Source: Bacteroidales bacterium
GTDB lineage: Bacteria; Bacteroidota; Bacteroidia; Bacteroidales; UBA932
Reading direction: 5' to 3'
DNA: 64,000 bases
Assembly: GCA_017428325.1 (NCBI GenBank)
Contig: JAFRRA010000005.1
Span: 252,007 to 316,006 of the forward strand
The notes under the pieces were generated by a model. It had not been told where the DNA came from. It did no database searches and saw nothing but the letters and a program-made list of their open reading frames with translations. Made by a program: the position numbers and the translations under genes. Each line of letters starts with the position of its first letter. The first letter of the stretch is position 1. This document shows, piece by piece, positions 25,231-34,027 of this stretch.

Positions 25231-27432
25231 ATGAGCAATGTCCGTACAAGAGCCCTGGCAGAGAGTGCAACTCACCAGGCCGAGCGTTTCTATGCTGACC
25301 CAAGACCTGTTTCCGAATATTTCGGAATGAACGTTTTCGACCTTCCCAAGATGCAGCTTTATCTTTCTCAGCAGGCTTACAATGCCGTAGTTGACGCAGT
25401 GGAGAACGGGGCAGCCCTCGAAAGGGAAGTTGCAGACCAGATAGCCCTTGGAATGAAGAACTGGGCGGTAAAGATGGGAGCAACCCATTACACTCACTGG
25501 TTCCAGCCGCTTACGGATGCTACAGCGGAAAAGCACGAGTCTTTTTCAGATCCCGTAAGGAGTGCCGGTGGAGGGGCTTTCGAGAACTTCAGGGGCAGCA
25601 CCCTCATCCAGCAGGAACCTGACGCATCCAGCTTTCCAAACGGAGGACTGAGGAACACTTTCGAGGCCAGGGGATATACAGCCTGGGACCCGACATCTCC
25701 GGCTTTCATTATCGGAAAGACATTGTGTATCCCTACGGTATTTGTTTCATATACCGGAGAAGCCCTGGATCAGAAGACCCCTCATCTCAAGTCTATTTCC
25801 GCCCTGGACAAGGCGGCTGTCGCCATTTGCAGGATGTTTGACAAGAACGTGGAGAAGGTTATACCGCAGCTTGGAATAGAGCAGGAGTATTTCCTTGTGG
25901 ACAGCGCACTCTACAGCGCCAGGCCGGACCTAGTGGCCTGCGGCCGCACGCTTCTGGGACATACCGCAGCCAAGGACCAGCAGCTGGAAGACCATTACTT
26001 CGGGGCCATCCCAAGCAGGGTCATGGCGTTTATGCAGGACTTCGAGACAGAGGCATATAAACTTGGAGTACATCTGAAGACCCGCCACAACGAAGTGGCT
26101 CCCAACCAGTTTGAATTTGCTCCGGTATACGGGGAGGCAAACATATCATCAGACCAGAACCTGATGATGATGATCATAATGAAGGCCATCGCCGAGAAGC
26201 ATCACCTTAGGGTGATTTTCCACGAGAAGCCTTTCGACGGAGTGAACGGCAGCGGCAAGCACTGCAACTGGAGTCTGGTCACCAACACCGGGGTGAATCT
26301 TCTCAAGCCTGGCAGGAACCCAAGGGCAAACCTTCAGTTCCTGTGCTTCTTCTCTTCGGTTATGAGAGGGGTGTATGAGCACAACCATCTTCTTATGGGC
26401 ACTGTGGCATCGCTGAACAACATGTATCGTCTGGGCGGGAACGAGGCGCCGCCTGCAGTCCTTAGCATATTTATCGGAGAAACCCTTACCCGCCTGGTGG
26501 AGAGCATAGAGAAACTTCCGGACGACAACCTTGCAAGCGTTTCAGACAAGGACATCAAGGTCCGCAGCAAGATGCATATAGTCAACCAGATACCTGAAAT
26601 CCTCCCGGACAATACAGACCGTAACCGCACATCTCCGTTTGCGTTTACCGGAAACAGGTTCGAGTTCAGGGCCGTGGGTTCTTCCCAGAATGTGGCATCC
26701 TCCATTTTCGTCCTCAACGCAGTTGTCGCCGAGCAGCTTATACGCTTCAAAAAGCTGGTAGGGGACAATATGGAGAAGGGAATGAGCGAGAGCAAGGCTA
26801 TGATGAAGGTAATCAGGCAGTTCCTTGTAGAAAGCCGCAAGATAAGGTTTGAGGGTAACGGTTACAGTGAGGAGTGGCGCAAGGAAGCCGCAAAGAGAGG
26901 GCTCAAGAGCATAAGCGTTCCTGACGCTTTCTCGGAATTCACCCTGAAGAAGAATACCAGCCTCTTTGAGAGACTTGACATAATGACTGCCCGTGAGGCC
27001 GAGGCCCGATACGAGGTTCTCAACGAGATTTACGTGAAAAAACTCCAGATAGAGGCAAGGGTACTCGGCGATCTTGTCACAAACCACGTGATTCCAACCG
27101 CCATCACCTTCCAGAACTCTCTGATAAAGAACGTTCAGGGCATCAAGGAACTCTTCCCTGACAACTACCCTGAAATGTCGAAGATGCAGATGAACCTCAT
27201 AGAGAAAATCTCCGGTTACATCAATGTCCTTCACAAGGACGTGCACGATCTGGTGGAGGCCCGCAAGGTGGCAAACAGGATCGCGGATATTCCGGCAAAG
27301 GCTAAAGCCTACTCAGAGACTGTGGCTCCGTTCATGGCCAAGATCAGGGAGAAGGCAGACAAGCTGGAAATGGTCATTGATGATGAGCTGTGGCCGCTTC
27401 CTAAGTACAGGGAGCTCCAGTCTTTCCGCTAG
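25231..27432 (+). CDS. glnN: Glutamine synthetase type III
   Basis: 733 residues, the length typical of GSIII and much longer than GSI. The enzyme makes glutamine from glutamate, ammonia and ATP. Visible catalytic blocks are GIEQEYFLVD, HNEVAPNQFEFAPVY and the phosphate region VNGSGKHCNWSL. The insert and C-terminal helical domains (about residues 520-720) are characteristic of GSIII and rich in charged helices. A palindrome and a minus-7 element precede it. purM follows after 35 bases and may share its transcript, although a possible own minus-7 element lies in the gap. Confidence 0.95.
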   Translation: MSNVRTRALAESATHQAERFYADPRPVSEYFGMNVFDLPKMQLYLSQQAYNAVVDAVENGAALEREVADQIALGMKNWAVKMGATHYTHWFQPLTDATAEKHESFSDPVRSAGGGAFENFRGSTLIQQEPDASSFPNGGLRNTFEARGYTAWDPTSPAFIIGKTLCIPTVFVSYTGEALDQKTPHLKSISALDKAAVAICRMFDKNVEKVIPQLGIEQEYFLVDSALYSARPDLVACGRTLLGHTAAKDQQLEDHYFGAIPSRVMAFMQDFETEAYKLGVHLKTRHNEVAPNQFEFAPVYGEANISSDQNLMMMIIMKAIAEKHHLRVIFHEKPFDGVNGSGKHCNWSLVTNTGVNLLKPGRNPRANLQFLCFFSSVMRGVYEHNHLLMGTVASLNNMYRLGGNEAPPAVLSIFIGETLTRLVESIEKLPDDNLASVSDKDIKVRSKMHIVNQIPEILPDNTDRNRTSPFAFTGNRFEFRAVGSSQNVASSIFVLNAVVAEQLIRFKKLVGDNMEKGMSESKAMMKVIRQFLVESRKIRFEGNGYSEEWRKEAAKRGLKSISVPDAFSEFTLKKNTSLFERLDIMTAREAEARYEVLNEIYVKKLQIEARVLGDLVTNHVIPTAITFQNSLIKNVQGIKELFPDNYPEMSKMQMNLIEKISGYINVLHKDVHDLVEARKVANRIADIPAKAKAYSETVAPFMAKIREKADKLEMVIDDELWPLPKYRELQSFR

Positions 27433-27452
27433 GAATCCCCGTCAGTTTTTAT

Positions 27453-27460
27453 TAAATTTG
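27453..27460 (+). promoter_or_regulatory. Candidate minus-7 element (TAAATTTG) before purM
   Basis: Fits TAnnTTTG. Only 7 bases separate it from the ATG at 27468, so the transcript would be leaderless or nearly so. No clear TTG box upstream. Confidence 0.3.
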
Positions 27461-27467
27461 CCAAATC

Positions 27468-28664
27468 ATGGCAGACAATAACCAAAGTTTAGACAGATAT
27501 TCCCTAAGAGGCGTATCCTCCCAGAAGGAAGACGTCCACAAGGCAATCAAGAACGTGGACAAGGGATTGTTCCCCAAGGCTTTCTGCAAGATAACGGAGG
27601 ATGTCTACTCAAAAGGCGAGGCCGACCCTTGGTGCTGCGTCATGCACGCGGACGGGGCCGGTACCAAATCCTCCCTTGCTTATGCATACTGGAGAGAGAC
27701 CGGGGATCTCAGCGTGTGGGACGGCATCAGCCAGGATGCCATAGTGATGAACACGGATGATCTCCTGTGTGTGGGAATAACGGACAATATCTATATCAGT
27801 TCCACGATAGGGCGTAACAAGAACCTGATTCCAGGGGAAGTCATCGAGCGTCTCATAAGCGGCAGCGAGAAGTTTGTCGCCAAGATGAAGGAGTTTGGCG
27901 TGACTCTGATTCCGACAGGCGGGGAGACCGCGGATGTGGGAGACCTTGTAAGGACTGTCATCGCAGACACGACCGTCTATGCCAAGATCCGCAGGAGCCA
28001 GGTTATCGATAATGCCAACATCCGCCCCGGAGACGTGATTGTGGGGCTTGCCTCAGACGGAAAAGCCACTTACGAGGATACATATAACGGCGGTATGGGA
28101 AGCAACGGCCTTACAAGCGCCCGCCACGACGTTTTCGCGAAATACCTCGGCTGGAAATATCCTGAATCTTATGACGGGGCAATGCCTAAGGAATTGGTTT
28201 ACAGCGGTACACGTAATCTTACCGATATCGAGCCCGAGACAGGGATGACATACGGGAAACTTGTCCTGTCTCCGACAAGGACTTATGCTCCGGTGGTAAA
28301 ACAGGTGCTGGACAGGATGCGTTCCCGCATTCACGGAATGATCCACTGTACCGGAGGCGCCCAGACCAAGATCCTCCATTTTGTAGACAACGTGAGGATT
28401 GTCAAGGACAATATGTTTCCTGTACCGGTCCTCTTCCGGACTATCCAGAAAGAGAGCGGAACCCCTTGGAACGAGATGATGAAAGTCTTCAATATGGGAC
28501 ACAGGCTTGAATTCTATGTGGGAGAATCCGATGCCCAGGAAATAATAAGGATATCCGGCAGTTTCGGCATTCCGGCTCGTGTCATAGGAAGGGTGGAGAA
28601 AGGCAGTCCGGACCTGCCGCGCCTTACCGTCTCCTGTCCGATGGGAGAATTCAATTACAAGTAA
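27468..28664 (+). CDS. purM: Phosphoribosylformylglycinamidine cyclo-ligase (AIR synthase)
   Basis: 398 residues, the longer form seen in Bacteroidota. It closes the imidazole ring of AIR with ATP. The ATP-binding N-terminal domain has MHADGAGTKSSLA and the Asp-rich ISQDAIVMNTDDLLCVG motif; the GGETADV segment is the AIR synthase signature. The C-terminal domain follows with GMIHCTGGAQTK. The PurL and SelD families share the fold, but the length and the GGETADV motif favour PurM. The next gene begins after 17 bases. Confidence 0.92.
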   Translation: MADNNQSLDRYSLRGVSSQKEDVHKAIKNVDKGLFPKAFCKITEDVYSKGEADPWCCVMHADGAGTKSSLAYAYWRETGDLSVWDGISQDAIVMNTDDLLCVGITDNIYISSTIGRNKNLIPGEVIERLISGSEKFVAKMKEFGVTLIPTGGETADVGDLVRTVIADTTVYAKIRRSQVIDNANIRPGDVIVGLASDGKATYEDTYNGGMGSNGLTSARHDVFAKYLGWKYPESYDGAMPKELVYSGTRNLTDIEPETGMTYGKLVLSPTRTYAPVVKQVLDRMRSRIHGMIHCTGGAQTKILHFVDNVRIVKDNMFPVPVLFRTIQKESGTPWNEMMKVFNMGHRLEFYVGESDAQEIIRISGSFGIPARVIGRVEKGSPDLPRLTVSCPMGEFNYK

Positions 28665-28681
28665 ATCAACAAGAAAGAGAT

Positions 28682-30178
28682 ATGAAAAGATTTGTTCCTT
28701 ACCTGATAATAGCGCTTGTCCTGCTGGGAGTTTCTTCCTGCAAGAACAGGAAAAAGTCTGAATTGCCGACCATTCCGGTTATCGACAAGGCCCTGGATGA
28801 GCCTTCCAGCATATGGTATGCGGACTTTGACCGTTTTCCTCCAAAGGAAGACCGCAGCCAGTTCCCTATAGGTGTGTTTGATTCCGGAACAGGCGGGCTT
28901 ACCGTACTTGAGGTTATACTTAAGTCCGATTACCTGGACAATATAGAGGGAGACATGGAGTCTGACGGTATTCCGGATTTTACGGGGGAGGATTTCCAGT
29001 ATCTTGCAGACCAGGCAAATATGCCTTATGGCACTTATTCCTCCGAGGGCAAGGCTGATTATCTGAGGGAACTTGCAGTAAAGGATGCGCTTTTCCTTCT
29101 CGGCGACAAGTATTACGAACGGAGTTCGGACAAGTATGCCAAGGGCAAGAAGCAGAGATGCAAGATTATCGTTATCGCATGCAACACGGCTACCGCCTAT
29201 GGCCTGAACGATATACAGACTCTTTTGGAGTTGTCCGGGACTGGGGTGAAAGTCATCGGAGTTATAAACGCCGGTGTGAACGCCACATTTGACAATATCC
29301 TCTCAAGCCGCAAGAGAGACTCCCTGTCCGTGGGAGTGATGGCAACCATAGGAACAATTGACTCAGATGCTTACCGCCGCACTATAATGCAGGTTAAGAA
29401 GGAGAGGGCTTATGAAGGTTTTATCCAGGTCGTTAATCAGAAAGGTGCGGGATTTGCCGAGGCAGTGGACCTGGAAAAGGATTTCGTGGATCTTTCCCTT
29501 ACAGCACCGAGAGATTCATACAGAGGTCCTAAACTCGGAGACGGTCCGGACGACATCAAGGAAGAACTGCTTGACGTTTACAAATTCAATTTTGCGGACA
29601 ATGCTGTTCTCTACAAGAAAGTCAACAAGAAATATACTGAATTCCAGCTCAATTCAGCCGCCAACTATGCAAGGTTCCATATCGTGAGCCTTCTTGAGCA
29701 GCTTCGCCAGTCTCCCGAGCAGGCTCCTTTAAAGAGCGTGATTCTGGGATGCACCCATTATCCTTTCCTGCTTGACACCCTGAACAAGACTATAAGCGAA
29801 TTGAGGTCTTACCGCCGTAACGGCAAACTGATTTACGCCCATCTTATCGCCGATGACTTTACCTTTATCGATCCGGCAGTCTTTACCGCGATAGAATGCT
29901 GCAAGATCCTCAGAGAGGAGAAGCTCATGGCCCTCCGTACCAGGAAAGGCCGTGTTGATGCCTTTATTTCAGTGCCTTCCTACGGTGTTCCAACCAAGAA
30001 TCTTGAACCGGACGGAGGCTTGACCCACGATTTCAAATATGGCAGGGCTGTAGGCAGCGAGGATGTCACAACCGTGGTTGTCCCGTTCAGTAAGGATAAC
30101 CTCAATCCGGACAACCTCAAGAGGATACAGAAACTTGTGCCTTACACTTACGAAAAGATAAAAGAAAAACTCAACTAG
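28682..30178 (+). CDS. Lipoprotein-anchored glutamate racemase homologue
   Basis: 498 residues. The N-terminus is a lipoprotein signal with lipobox GVSSC (Cys20), followed by KNRKK, which has no acidic surface-sorting signal, so the protein probably faces the periplasm. The rest is an Asp/Glu racemase fold: FDSGTGGLTV, ADQANMPYGTYS, the first catalytic Cys in IACNTATAYG (Cys167), GVINAGVNAT and the second in LGCTHYPF (Cys357). Cytoplasmic MurI has about 265 residues, so the extra length is inserts between motifs. It could act on D- or L-amino acids in the envelope; the substrate is unknown. An ordinary murI was not seen in this window. Confidence 0.8.
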   Translation: MKRFVPYLIIALVLLGVSSCKNRKKSELPTIPVIDKALDEPSSIWYADFDRFPPKEDRSQFPIGVFDSGTGGLTVLEVILKSDYLDNIEGDMESDGIPDFTGEDFQYLADQANMPYGTYSSEGKADYLRELAVKDALFLLGDKYYERSSDKYAKGKKQRCKIIVIACNTATAYGLNDIQTLLELSGTGVKVIGVINAGVNATFDNILSSRKRDSLSVGVMATIGTIDSDAYRRTIMQVKKERAYEGFIQVVNQKGAGFAEAVDLEKDFVDLSLTAPRDSYRGPKLGDGPDDIKEELLDVYKFNFADNAVLYKKVNKKYTEFQLNSAANYARFHIVSLLEQLRQSPEQAPLKSVILGCTHYPFLLDTLNKTISELRSYRRNGKLIYAHLIADDFTFIDPAVFTAIECCKILREEKLMALRTRKGRVDAFISVPSYGVPTKNLEPDGGLTHDFKYGRAVGSEDVTTVVVPFSKDNLNPDNLKRIQKLVPYTYEKIKEKLN

Positions 30179-30760
30179 ATGTCGTTTCTTCCACATATAG
30201 CAACTGAGCAGATAGAGCAGTTGCCGATGGCTGAATTTCACGGGGAAATAACCGTAGTAGAAAAAGAAGATCAGGTTTATCGTCAGGCTGTCAGGAGTCT
30301 TAAGGCGGAGAAAGTGATAGGTTTCGATACTGAGACCAAGCCTTGCTTTGTGGCCAGGGCTCCAAAGAACCATATGGCGCTGCTTCAGCTCTCCACGGAG
30401 GATCACGCCTATATTTTCCGTCTCCAGCAGCTTGGCCTGCCGGACGGGCTTGCCGATATCCTTTCAGATCCCGCCATCATCAAGGTTGGCGCTGCCGTAA
30501 GGGACGATATCAACGGCCTTAACTGGTATTCCCGGTTCAATGCAAGTGGTTTTGCCGATCTCCAGACCATCGCCGAGAAATTTGGAATAGAGGAAAAGAG
30601 CGTGAGGAAGATGAGTGCCATTATCCTGGGTATCAGGGTGTCCAAGTCCCAGCAACTTTCCAACTGGGAGAGCAGCAAACTTTCTGACGCCCAGCTCAGA
30701 TATGCCGCGATAGACGCCTGGGTCTGCAGGGAAATGTACATTAAACTAATGTCTGTCTGA
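30179..30760 (+). CDS. 3'-5' exonuclease, DEDDy family (RNase D-like)
   Basis: 193 residues, a single exonuclease domain. The motifs are Exo I FDTETKP, Exo II GAAVRDDING and Exo III QLRYAAIDAWVCREMY with the Tyr of the DEDDy subclass. Such proteins trim RNA 3' ends or DNA overhangs. It lacks the HRDC domains of full RNase D. It starts immediately after the previous stop, and its own stop overlaps the next start (TGATG at 30758-30762). The substrate is not readable. Confidence 0.88.
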   Translation: MSFLPHIATEQIEQLPMAEFHGEITVVEKEDQVYRQAVRSLKAEKVIGFDTETKPCFVARAPKNHMALLQLSTEDHAYIFRLQQLGLPDGLADILSDPAIIKVGAAVRDDINGLNWYSRFNASGFADLQTIAEKFGIEEKSVRKMSAIILGIRVSKSQQLSNWESSKLSDAQLRYAAIDAWVCREMYIKLMSV

Positions 30761-31947
30761 TGGAAAGCAAAGTCATTCTCAAGAAGGGTAAAGACCAGTC
30801 TCTTATGCGGTTCCACCCTTGGGTTTTCTCTGGTGCCGTTGCCAAAATACTCGGCGATCCGGAAAACGGAGACATTGTAAGGGTGATGTCTTCTGGCAGC
30901 ATCCTCCTTGGCAAAGGCCATTTCCAGAAAGGCTCCATTATGGTGAGGATGCTGGTCTGGGATAACTCGGCGATAGACACGGACCTCTACATTTCAAGGA
31001 TATCCAAAGCCCTAAGACTCAGGCAGGCCGCAATCCCTTCAATAAAAGAAGGAATGACAGACTGCTACCGTCTTGTTCACGGAGAGGGGGATTATCTCCC
31101 CGGCCTTATAGTTGACATCTACGGCAGGATAGCAGTTATGCAGACTCATTCCGCCGGCATGTACAACTGCAGGAAAGACATCGCTGAGGCTATAAAGGAA
31201 GTTTTCAAAGACAAGATAGACGCCATTTATTCCAAGTCCACCCCAATTGGTTCTTTCAAGGGGGATGACGACTATCTCTACATCAGGGAGGGCTATACCC
31301 CACAGTCACAGACAGAAGTCAGGGAGAACGGCTGCCGTTTCCTGGTGGACTGGGAAAAAGGCCAGAAGACAGGTTTCTTCCTGGACCAGAGGGACAACCG
31401 CAACCTTGTCGGCAGGCTTTCAGACGGCATGAAGGTTCTCAACCTTTTCTGCTACACCGGCGGCTTTTCCGTTTACGCCATGAGTGGCGGAGCAATAGGC
31501 TGTGACTCGGTAGACAGTTCCCAGCTTGCCATAGATGCCTGCAAGAAGAACCTTGAACTGAACGGCTTCACGCAAAACTGCGAATGCGTGTGCACAGATG
31601 CCATTGAATACTTGAAAAATGTAGAGAATGGAAAGTACGGCCTGATGATCGTTGACCCTCCTGCATTCGCCAAGCATCTCAGCGCAAAGCAGAACGCCCT
31701 GAGGGCCTACAAGAAACTCAATGCGATGGCCATAGAAAAAGTTGCCAAAGGTGGCATCGTCTTCACTTTCAGTTGTTCCCAGGTTGTGGACAAGACAGAC
31801 TTCGCCCTTGCAGTTTTCAGCGCCGCCGCAATGGCAAAGAGAAAGGTCAGGATTATCCACCGCCTTACCCAGCCTGCAGACCATCCTGTGAATATTTGCC
31901 ATCCTGAAGGAGAATATCTGAAGGGTTTGGTGCTTTATGTAGAATAA
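30760..31947 (+). CDS. rlmI: rRNA large-subunit m5C methyltransferase, RlmI-like
   Basis: 395 residues. The N-terminal PUA-like domain starts with KVILKKGKDQSLMRFHPWVFSGAV, followed by a Rossmann methyltransferase: motif I NLFCYTGGFSVYAMSGG, motif IV DPPAFAK, and FTFSCSQVVD near the C-terminus with the Cys usual for this family. In E. coli the homologue methylates 23S rRNA C1962 with SAM. It is the last gene before tRNA-Cys, and its stop is 25 bases before the tRNA. Confidence 0.88.
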   Translation: MESKVILKKGKDQSLMRFHPWVFSGAVAKILGDPENGDIVRVMSSGSILLGKGHFQKGSIMVRMLVWDNSAIDTDLYISRISKALRLRQAAIPSIKEGMTDCYRLVHGEGDYLPGLIVDIYGRIAVMQTHSAGMYNCRKDIAEAIKEVFKDKIDAIYSKSTPIGSFKGDDDYLYIREGYTPQSQTEVRENGCRFLVDWEKGQKTGFFLDQRDNRNLVGRLSDGMKVLNLFCYTGGFSVYAMSGGAIGCDSVDSSQLAIDACKKNLELNGFTQNCECVCTDAIEYLKNVENGKYGLMIVDPPAFAKHLSAKQNALRAYKKLNAMAIEKVAKGGIVFTFSCSQVVDKTDFALAVFSAAAMAKRKVRIIHRLTQPADHPVNICHPEGEYLKGLVLYVE

Positions 31948-31952
31948 ATTAC

Positions 31953-31960
31953 TATATTTG
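31953..31960 (+). promoter_or_regulatory. Promoter element TATATTTG of tRNA-Cys
   Basis: Fits TAnnTTTG and ends 12 bases before the first base of the tRNA. Confidence 0.5.
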
Positions 31961-31972
31961 CATTCCCAAACC

Positions 31973-32043
31973 GGTACCATGGCCGAGTGGCTAGGCAACG
32001 GTCTGCAAAACCGTGTACAGCAGTTCGATTCTGCTTGGTACCT
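31973..32043 (+). tRNA. tRNA-Cys (GCA)
   Basis: 71 bases without encoded CCA. The acceptor stem GGTACCA pairs perfectly with TGGTACC, the anticodon loop contains GCA, the T-arm is GCAG-TTCGATT-CTGC, and the discriminator base is T. Its 3' half is duplicated 5.8 kb away at 37795-37840, so this gene is the target of an integrative element and its present 3' half came with the element. Confidence 0.95.
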
Positions 32044-32044
32044 C
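31999..32044 (+). repeat. attL core, 46-bp direct repeat in tRNA-Cys
   Basis: Starts in the anticodon stem and ends one base after the discriminator base. Identical to 37795-37840. The 5' half of the tRNA is host DNA; this core and what follows belong to the element. Confidence 0.9.
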
Positions 32045-32045
32045 T

Positions 32046-32090
32046 TAATAATCAGGCACTTACCAAAAACAGGTGTCTGATTATTATTTT
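32046..32090 (+). terminator. Terminator of tRNA-Cys, supplied by the element
   Basis: A 14-bp stem (TAATAATCAGGCAC paired with GTGTCTGATTATTA, one G-U) with a 13-base loop, then TTTT. It replaces the host terminator that now sits beyond attR at 37842-37874. Confidence 0.8.
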
Positions 32091-32118
32091 ACAGACCTGA
32101 CCTAACCACTCGGCCATA
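32087..32118 (-). pseudogene. Inverted degenerate copy of the tRNA-Cys 5' half
   Basis: Read on the minus strand, this piece matches the tRNA-Cys D-arm and anticodon arm with few changes (TATGGCCGAGTGGTTAGG against CATGGCCGAGTGGCTAGG), then diverges. It lacks the 3' half, so it is not functional. On the plus strand it is antisense to the 5' half of the intact tRNA, with 16 of 17 positions pairing. Confidence 0.7.
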
Positions 32119-32132
32119 CTTTGAACGCATAT

Positions 32133-32171
32133 TTGCGTCAAAATTTGCGTCATCAAAAATACTTGACGCAA
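32133..32171. repeat. TTGCGTCA arm-type sites, left end (three copies)
   Basis: TTGCGTCA at 32133-32140 and 32145-32152, and its complement TGACGCAA at 32164-32171. Two more copies lie at 37736-37772. Sites of this kind bind the N-terminal domain of tyrosine recombinases. Confidence 0.7.
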
Positions 32172-32208
32172 ATTTATGAAAACTTCATGTCATTAGGAAA
32201 GCAATCCT

Positions 32209-32228
32209 ATGCTCTTTTCAAAGAGCAT
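32209..32228. repeat. 9-bp-arm palindrome inside the left end
   Basis: ATGCTCTTT-TC-AAAGAGCAT, symmetric with a 2-base centre. No T run follows, so it looks like a protein site rather than a terminator. The surrounding 32172-32321 region shows no gene. Confidence 0.5.
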
Positions 32229-32444
32229 TTAGGGTTGTACCAATTTCACTAAATCTTATTCTCGGAATATTTGAGGAATTGTACTCCCGAGGCGAATCGA
32301 ACGCCTATCTGGAAAATCCGGTGCAAACTGACCCCCTTCGTCCGTTTTTAAAGTGACCCCCTAAATCCGGCACGAAACTGGCCCCCAAAAGTTAGAAAAA
32401 GAACGGTTTATATCCCTGAACTTTGCATCAAAAGTTCAGAAGCG

Positions 32445-34016
32445 ATGCCCAATAAACCAATTTCTATGACCAAAATCCGTCAAGTCCTGCGCTGTTACGC
32501 CGCAGGAAAAGGGAGCAAGACCATCGGCAAGATGCTGGGTATGTCCCGCACCACTGTCAAGAAGTACCTACAGATCTATCTCAAGTGCGGCAAAAGTTAT
32601 GAGGAGATCATCTCGATGGAAGACAGTGCATTACACTCCCTGTTTCAAGAGCAGGAAAAGATGCCTAAGGAGGATGTGATCTCACCCCGCCATCAGGAGC
32701 TTCAGAAACTGCTTCCCAGCTATCTCAAACGTCTGAAAAAGCGCGGTACTACCCGTATGCTCCTTTACCGTGACTACTGCAAGGAAAGCGTCAACCCGTA
32801 CAGCCGGAGCCAGTTTATGTTTCACCTGAACACGTATGAAATCATCTCCAACCCGATAGCCCACATAGAGCATAAGGCAGGTGACAAGATGTACGTGGAC
32901 TATGCAGGCGACAAGCTCAAGTGCCTTTTAGACAGGGACACGGGAGAAGTCGTCCCTTGCGAGCTTTTTATATCAATCCTTTCCTGCTCGAACCTCACAT
33001 ACTGCGAAGCGCAGATGAGCCAAAGGAAAGAGGACTTCATACAAGGCTGCGAGAACTCTCTACGTTTTTATGACGGCTGCCCGGCCGCCATCGTCCCAGA
33101 TAACCTCAAGTCTGCCGTCACCCGTCCTGGCAGATACGAGTCGGAACTTAATGAGGACTTCGCTTCTTTTGCAGAGCATCACGGCTGCACCATCATGCCA
33201 GCCCGCGTTAGAAAGCCCAAGGACAAGGCTCTTGTGGAGGATGCCGTAAAACTGCTTTACCAGCGCATATACACCAAGCTGGATGGCCGTGTCTTCTATG
33301 ATATAGAATCCCTTAACAAGGCCATCTGGGTGGAACTGGAACTCCATAACAACGCGCCGATGACCGGAGGCCGCCCCAGCCGCAGGAGCCAGTACGAGGA
33401 ACTGGAGCGCGAGGCTATGGGACCGCTGAATCCTATCCGCTTCGAACTGAAAAAACGTCGCAGCGTCACTGTCCAGAGGAACGGCTACATAGGGCTGGAG
33501 AAAAGCTTTTACAGCGTCCCCACCAAGTATATACGCCGGAAGTTGAATGTCATGTATGACAGCCAGAGAGTAAAAATATACTCCTCCTCGCATGACCTTA
33601 TTGCGGAGCACCGGCGCAGCTACAAGCTGTTTGAATATGTTACCAATCCGGAGCATCTCCCCAAGAACCAGCGTCAGGCCCTTACATGGGACCCGAGCGC
33701 TCTGTTGCAGGAAGCGTCGGAGCTTCATCCGGACGTAGAGAGCTATATGAAGAAAGTAATCCTGGAGAAAAAGTATCCGGAACAGGCCTTCAAGTCGTGC
33801 AGAGGCATCCTGTCTCTTGCCCGCAAGGTGGGCGTAGAGCGTCTTCTGAAGGCATGCCGGCTGGCCGCAGCCTCAGGAATGTACAATTATCTGGCAGTGG
33901 AGGATATACTCAAGAACCAGCAGGACATGCTTCCGGAGGAAGAGTGGAGCAATTTGCCGGATAATGTGGAATTACCCGAACATGAAAACGTGCGCGGGAA
34001 AGAATATTACAAGTAG
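32445..34016 (+). CDS. istA: IS21 transposase IstA
   Basis: 523 residues. The N-terminal helix-turn-helix (KTIGKMLGMSRTTVKKYL) binds the IS ends. The DDE catalytic core is visible as VDYAGDKL, VPDNLKSAV and KALVEDAVKLL. The C-terminal region of these transposases contacts the AAA partner. istB follows after 11 bases. The reading frame is intact, so the element may be active. It inserted inside the integrative element and is not part of its original cargo. Confidence 0.95.
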   Translation: MPNKPISMTKIRQVLRCYAAGKGSKTIGKMLGMSRTTVKKYLQIYLKCGKSYEEIISMEDSALHSLFQEQEKMPKEDVISPRHQELQKLLPSYLKRLKKRGTTRMLLYRDYCKESVNPYSRSQFMFHLNTYEIISNPIAHIEHKAGDKMYVDYAGDKLKCLLDRDTGEVVPCELFISILSCSNLTYCEAQMSQRKEDFIQGCENSLRFYDGCPAAIVPDNLKSAVTRPGRYESELNEDFASFAEHHGCTIMPARVRKPKDKALVEDAVKLLYQRIYTKLDGRVFYDIESLNKAIWVELELHNNAPMTGGRPSRRSQYEELEREAMGPLNPIRFELKKRRSVTVQRNGYIGLEKSFYSVPTKYIRRKLNVMYDSQRVKIYSSSHDLIAEHRRSYKLFEYVTNPEHLPKNQRQALTWDPSALLQEASELHPDVESYMKKVILEKKYPEQAFKSCRGILSLARKVGVERLLKACRLAAASGMYNYLAVEDILKNQQDMLPEEEWSNLPDNVELPEHENVRGKEYYK

Positions 34017-34027
34017 GAGGTGCAGCT

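Noticed and set aside
32281-32305. A T-arm-like sequence (GGCGTTCGATTCGCC on the minus strand)
   Set aside because: It lacks a matching acceptor or anticodon part, so I could not support a tRNA; it may be a remnant.
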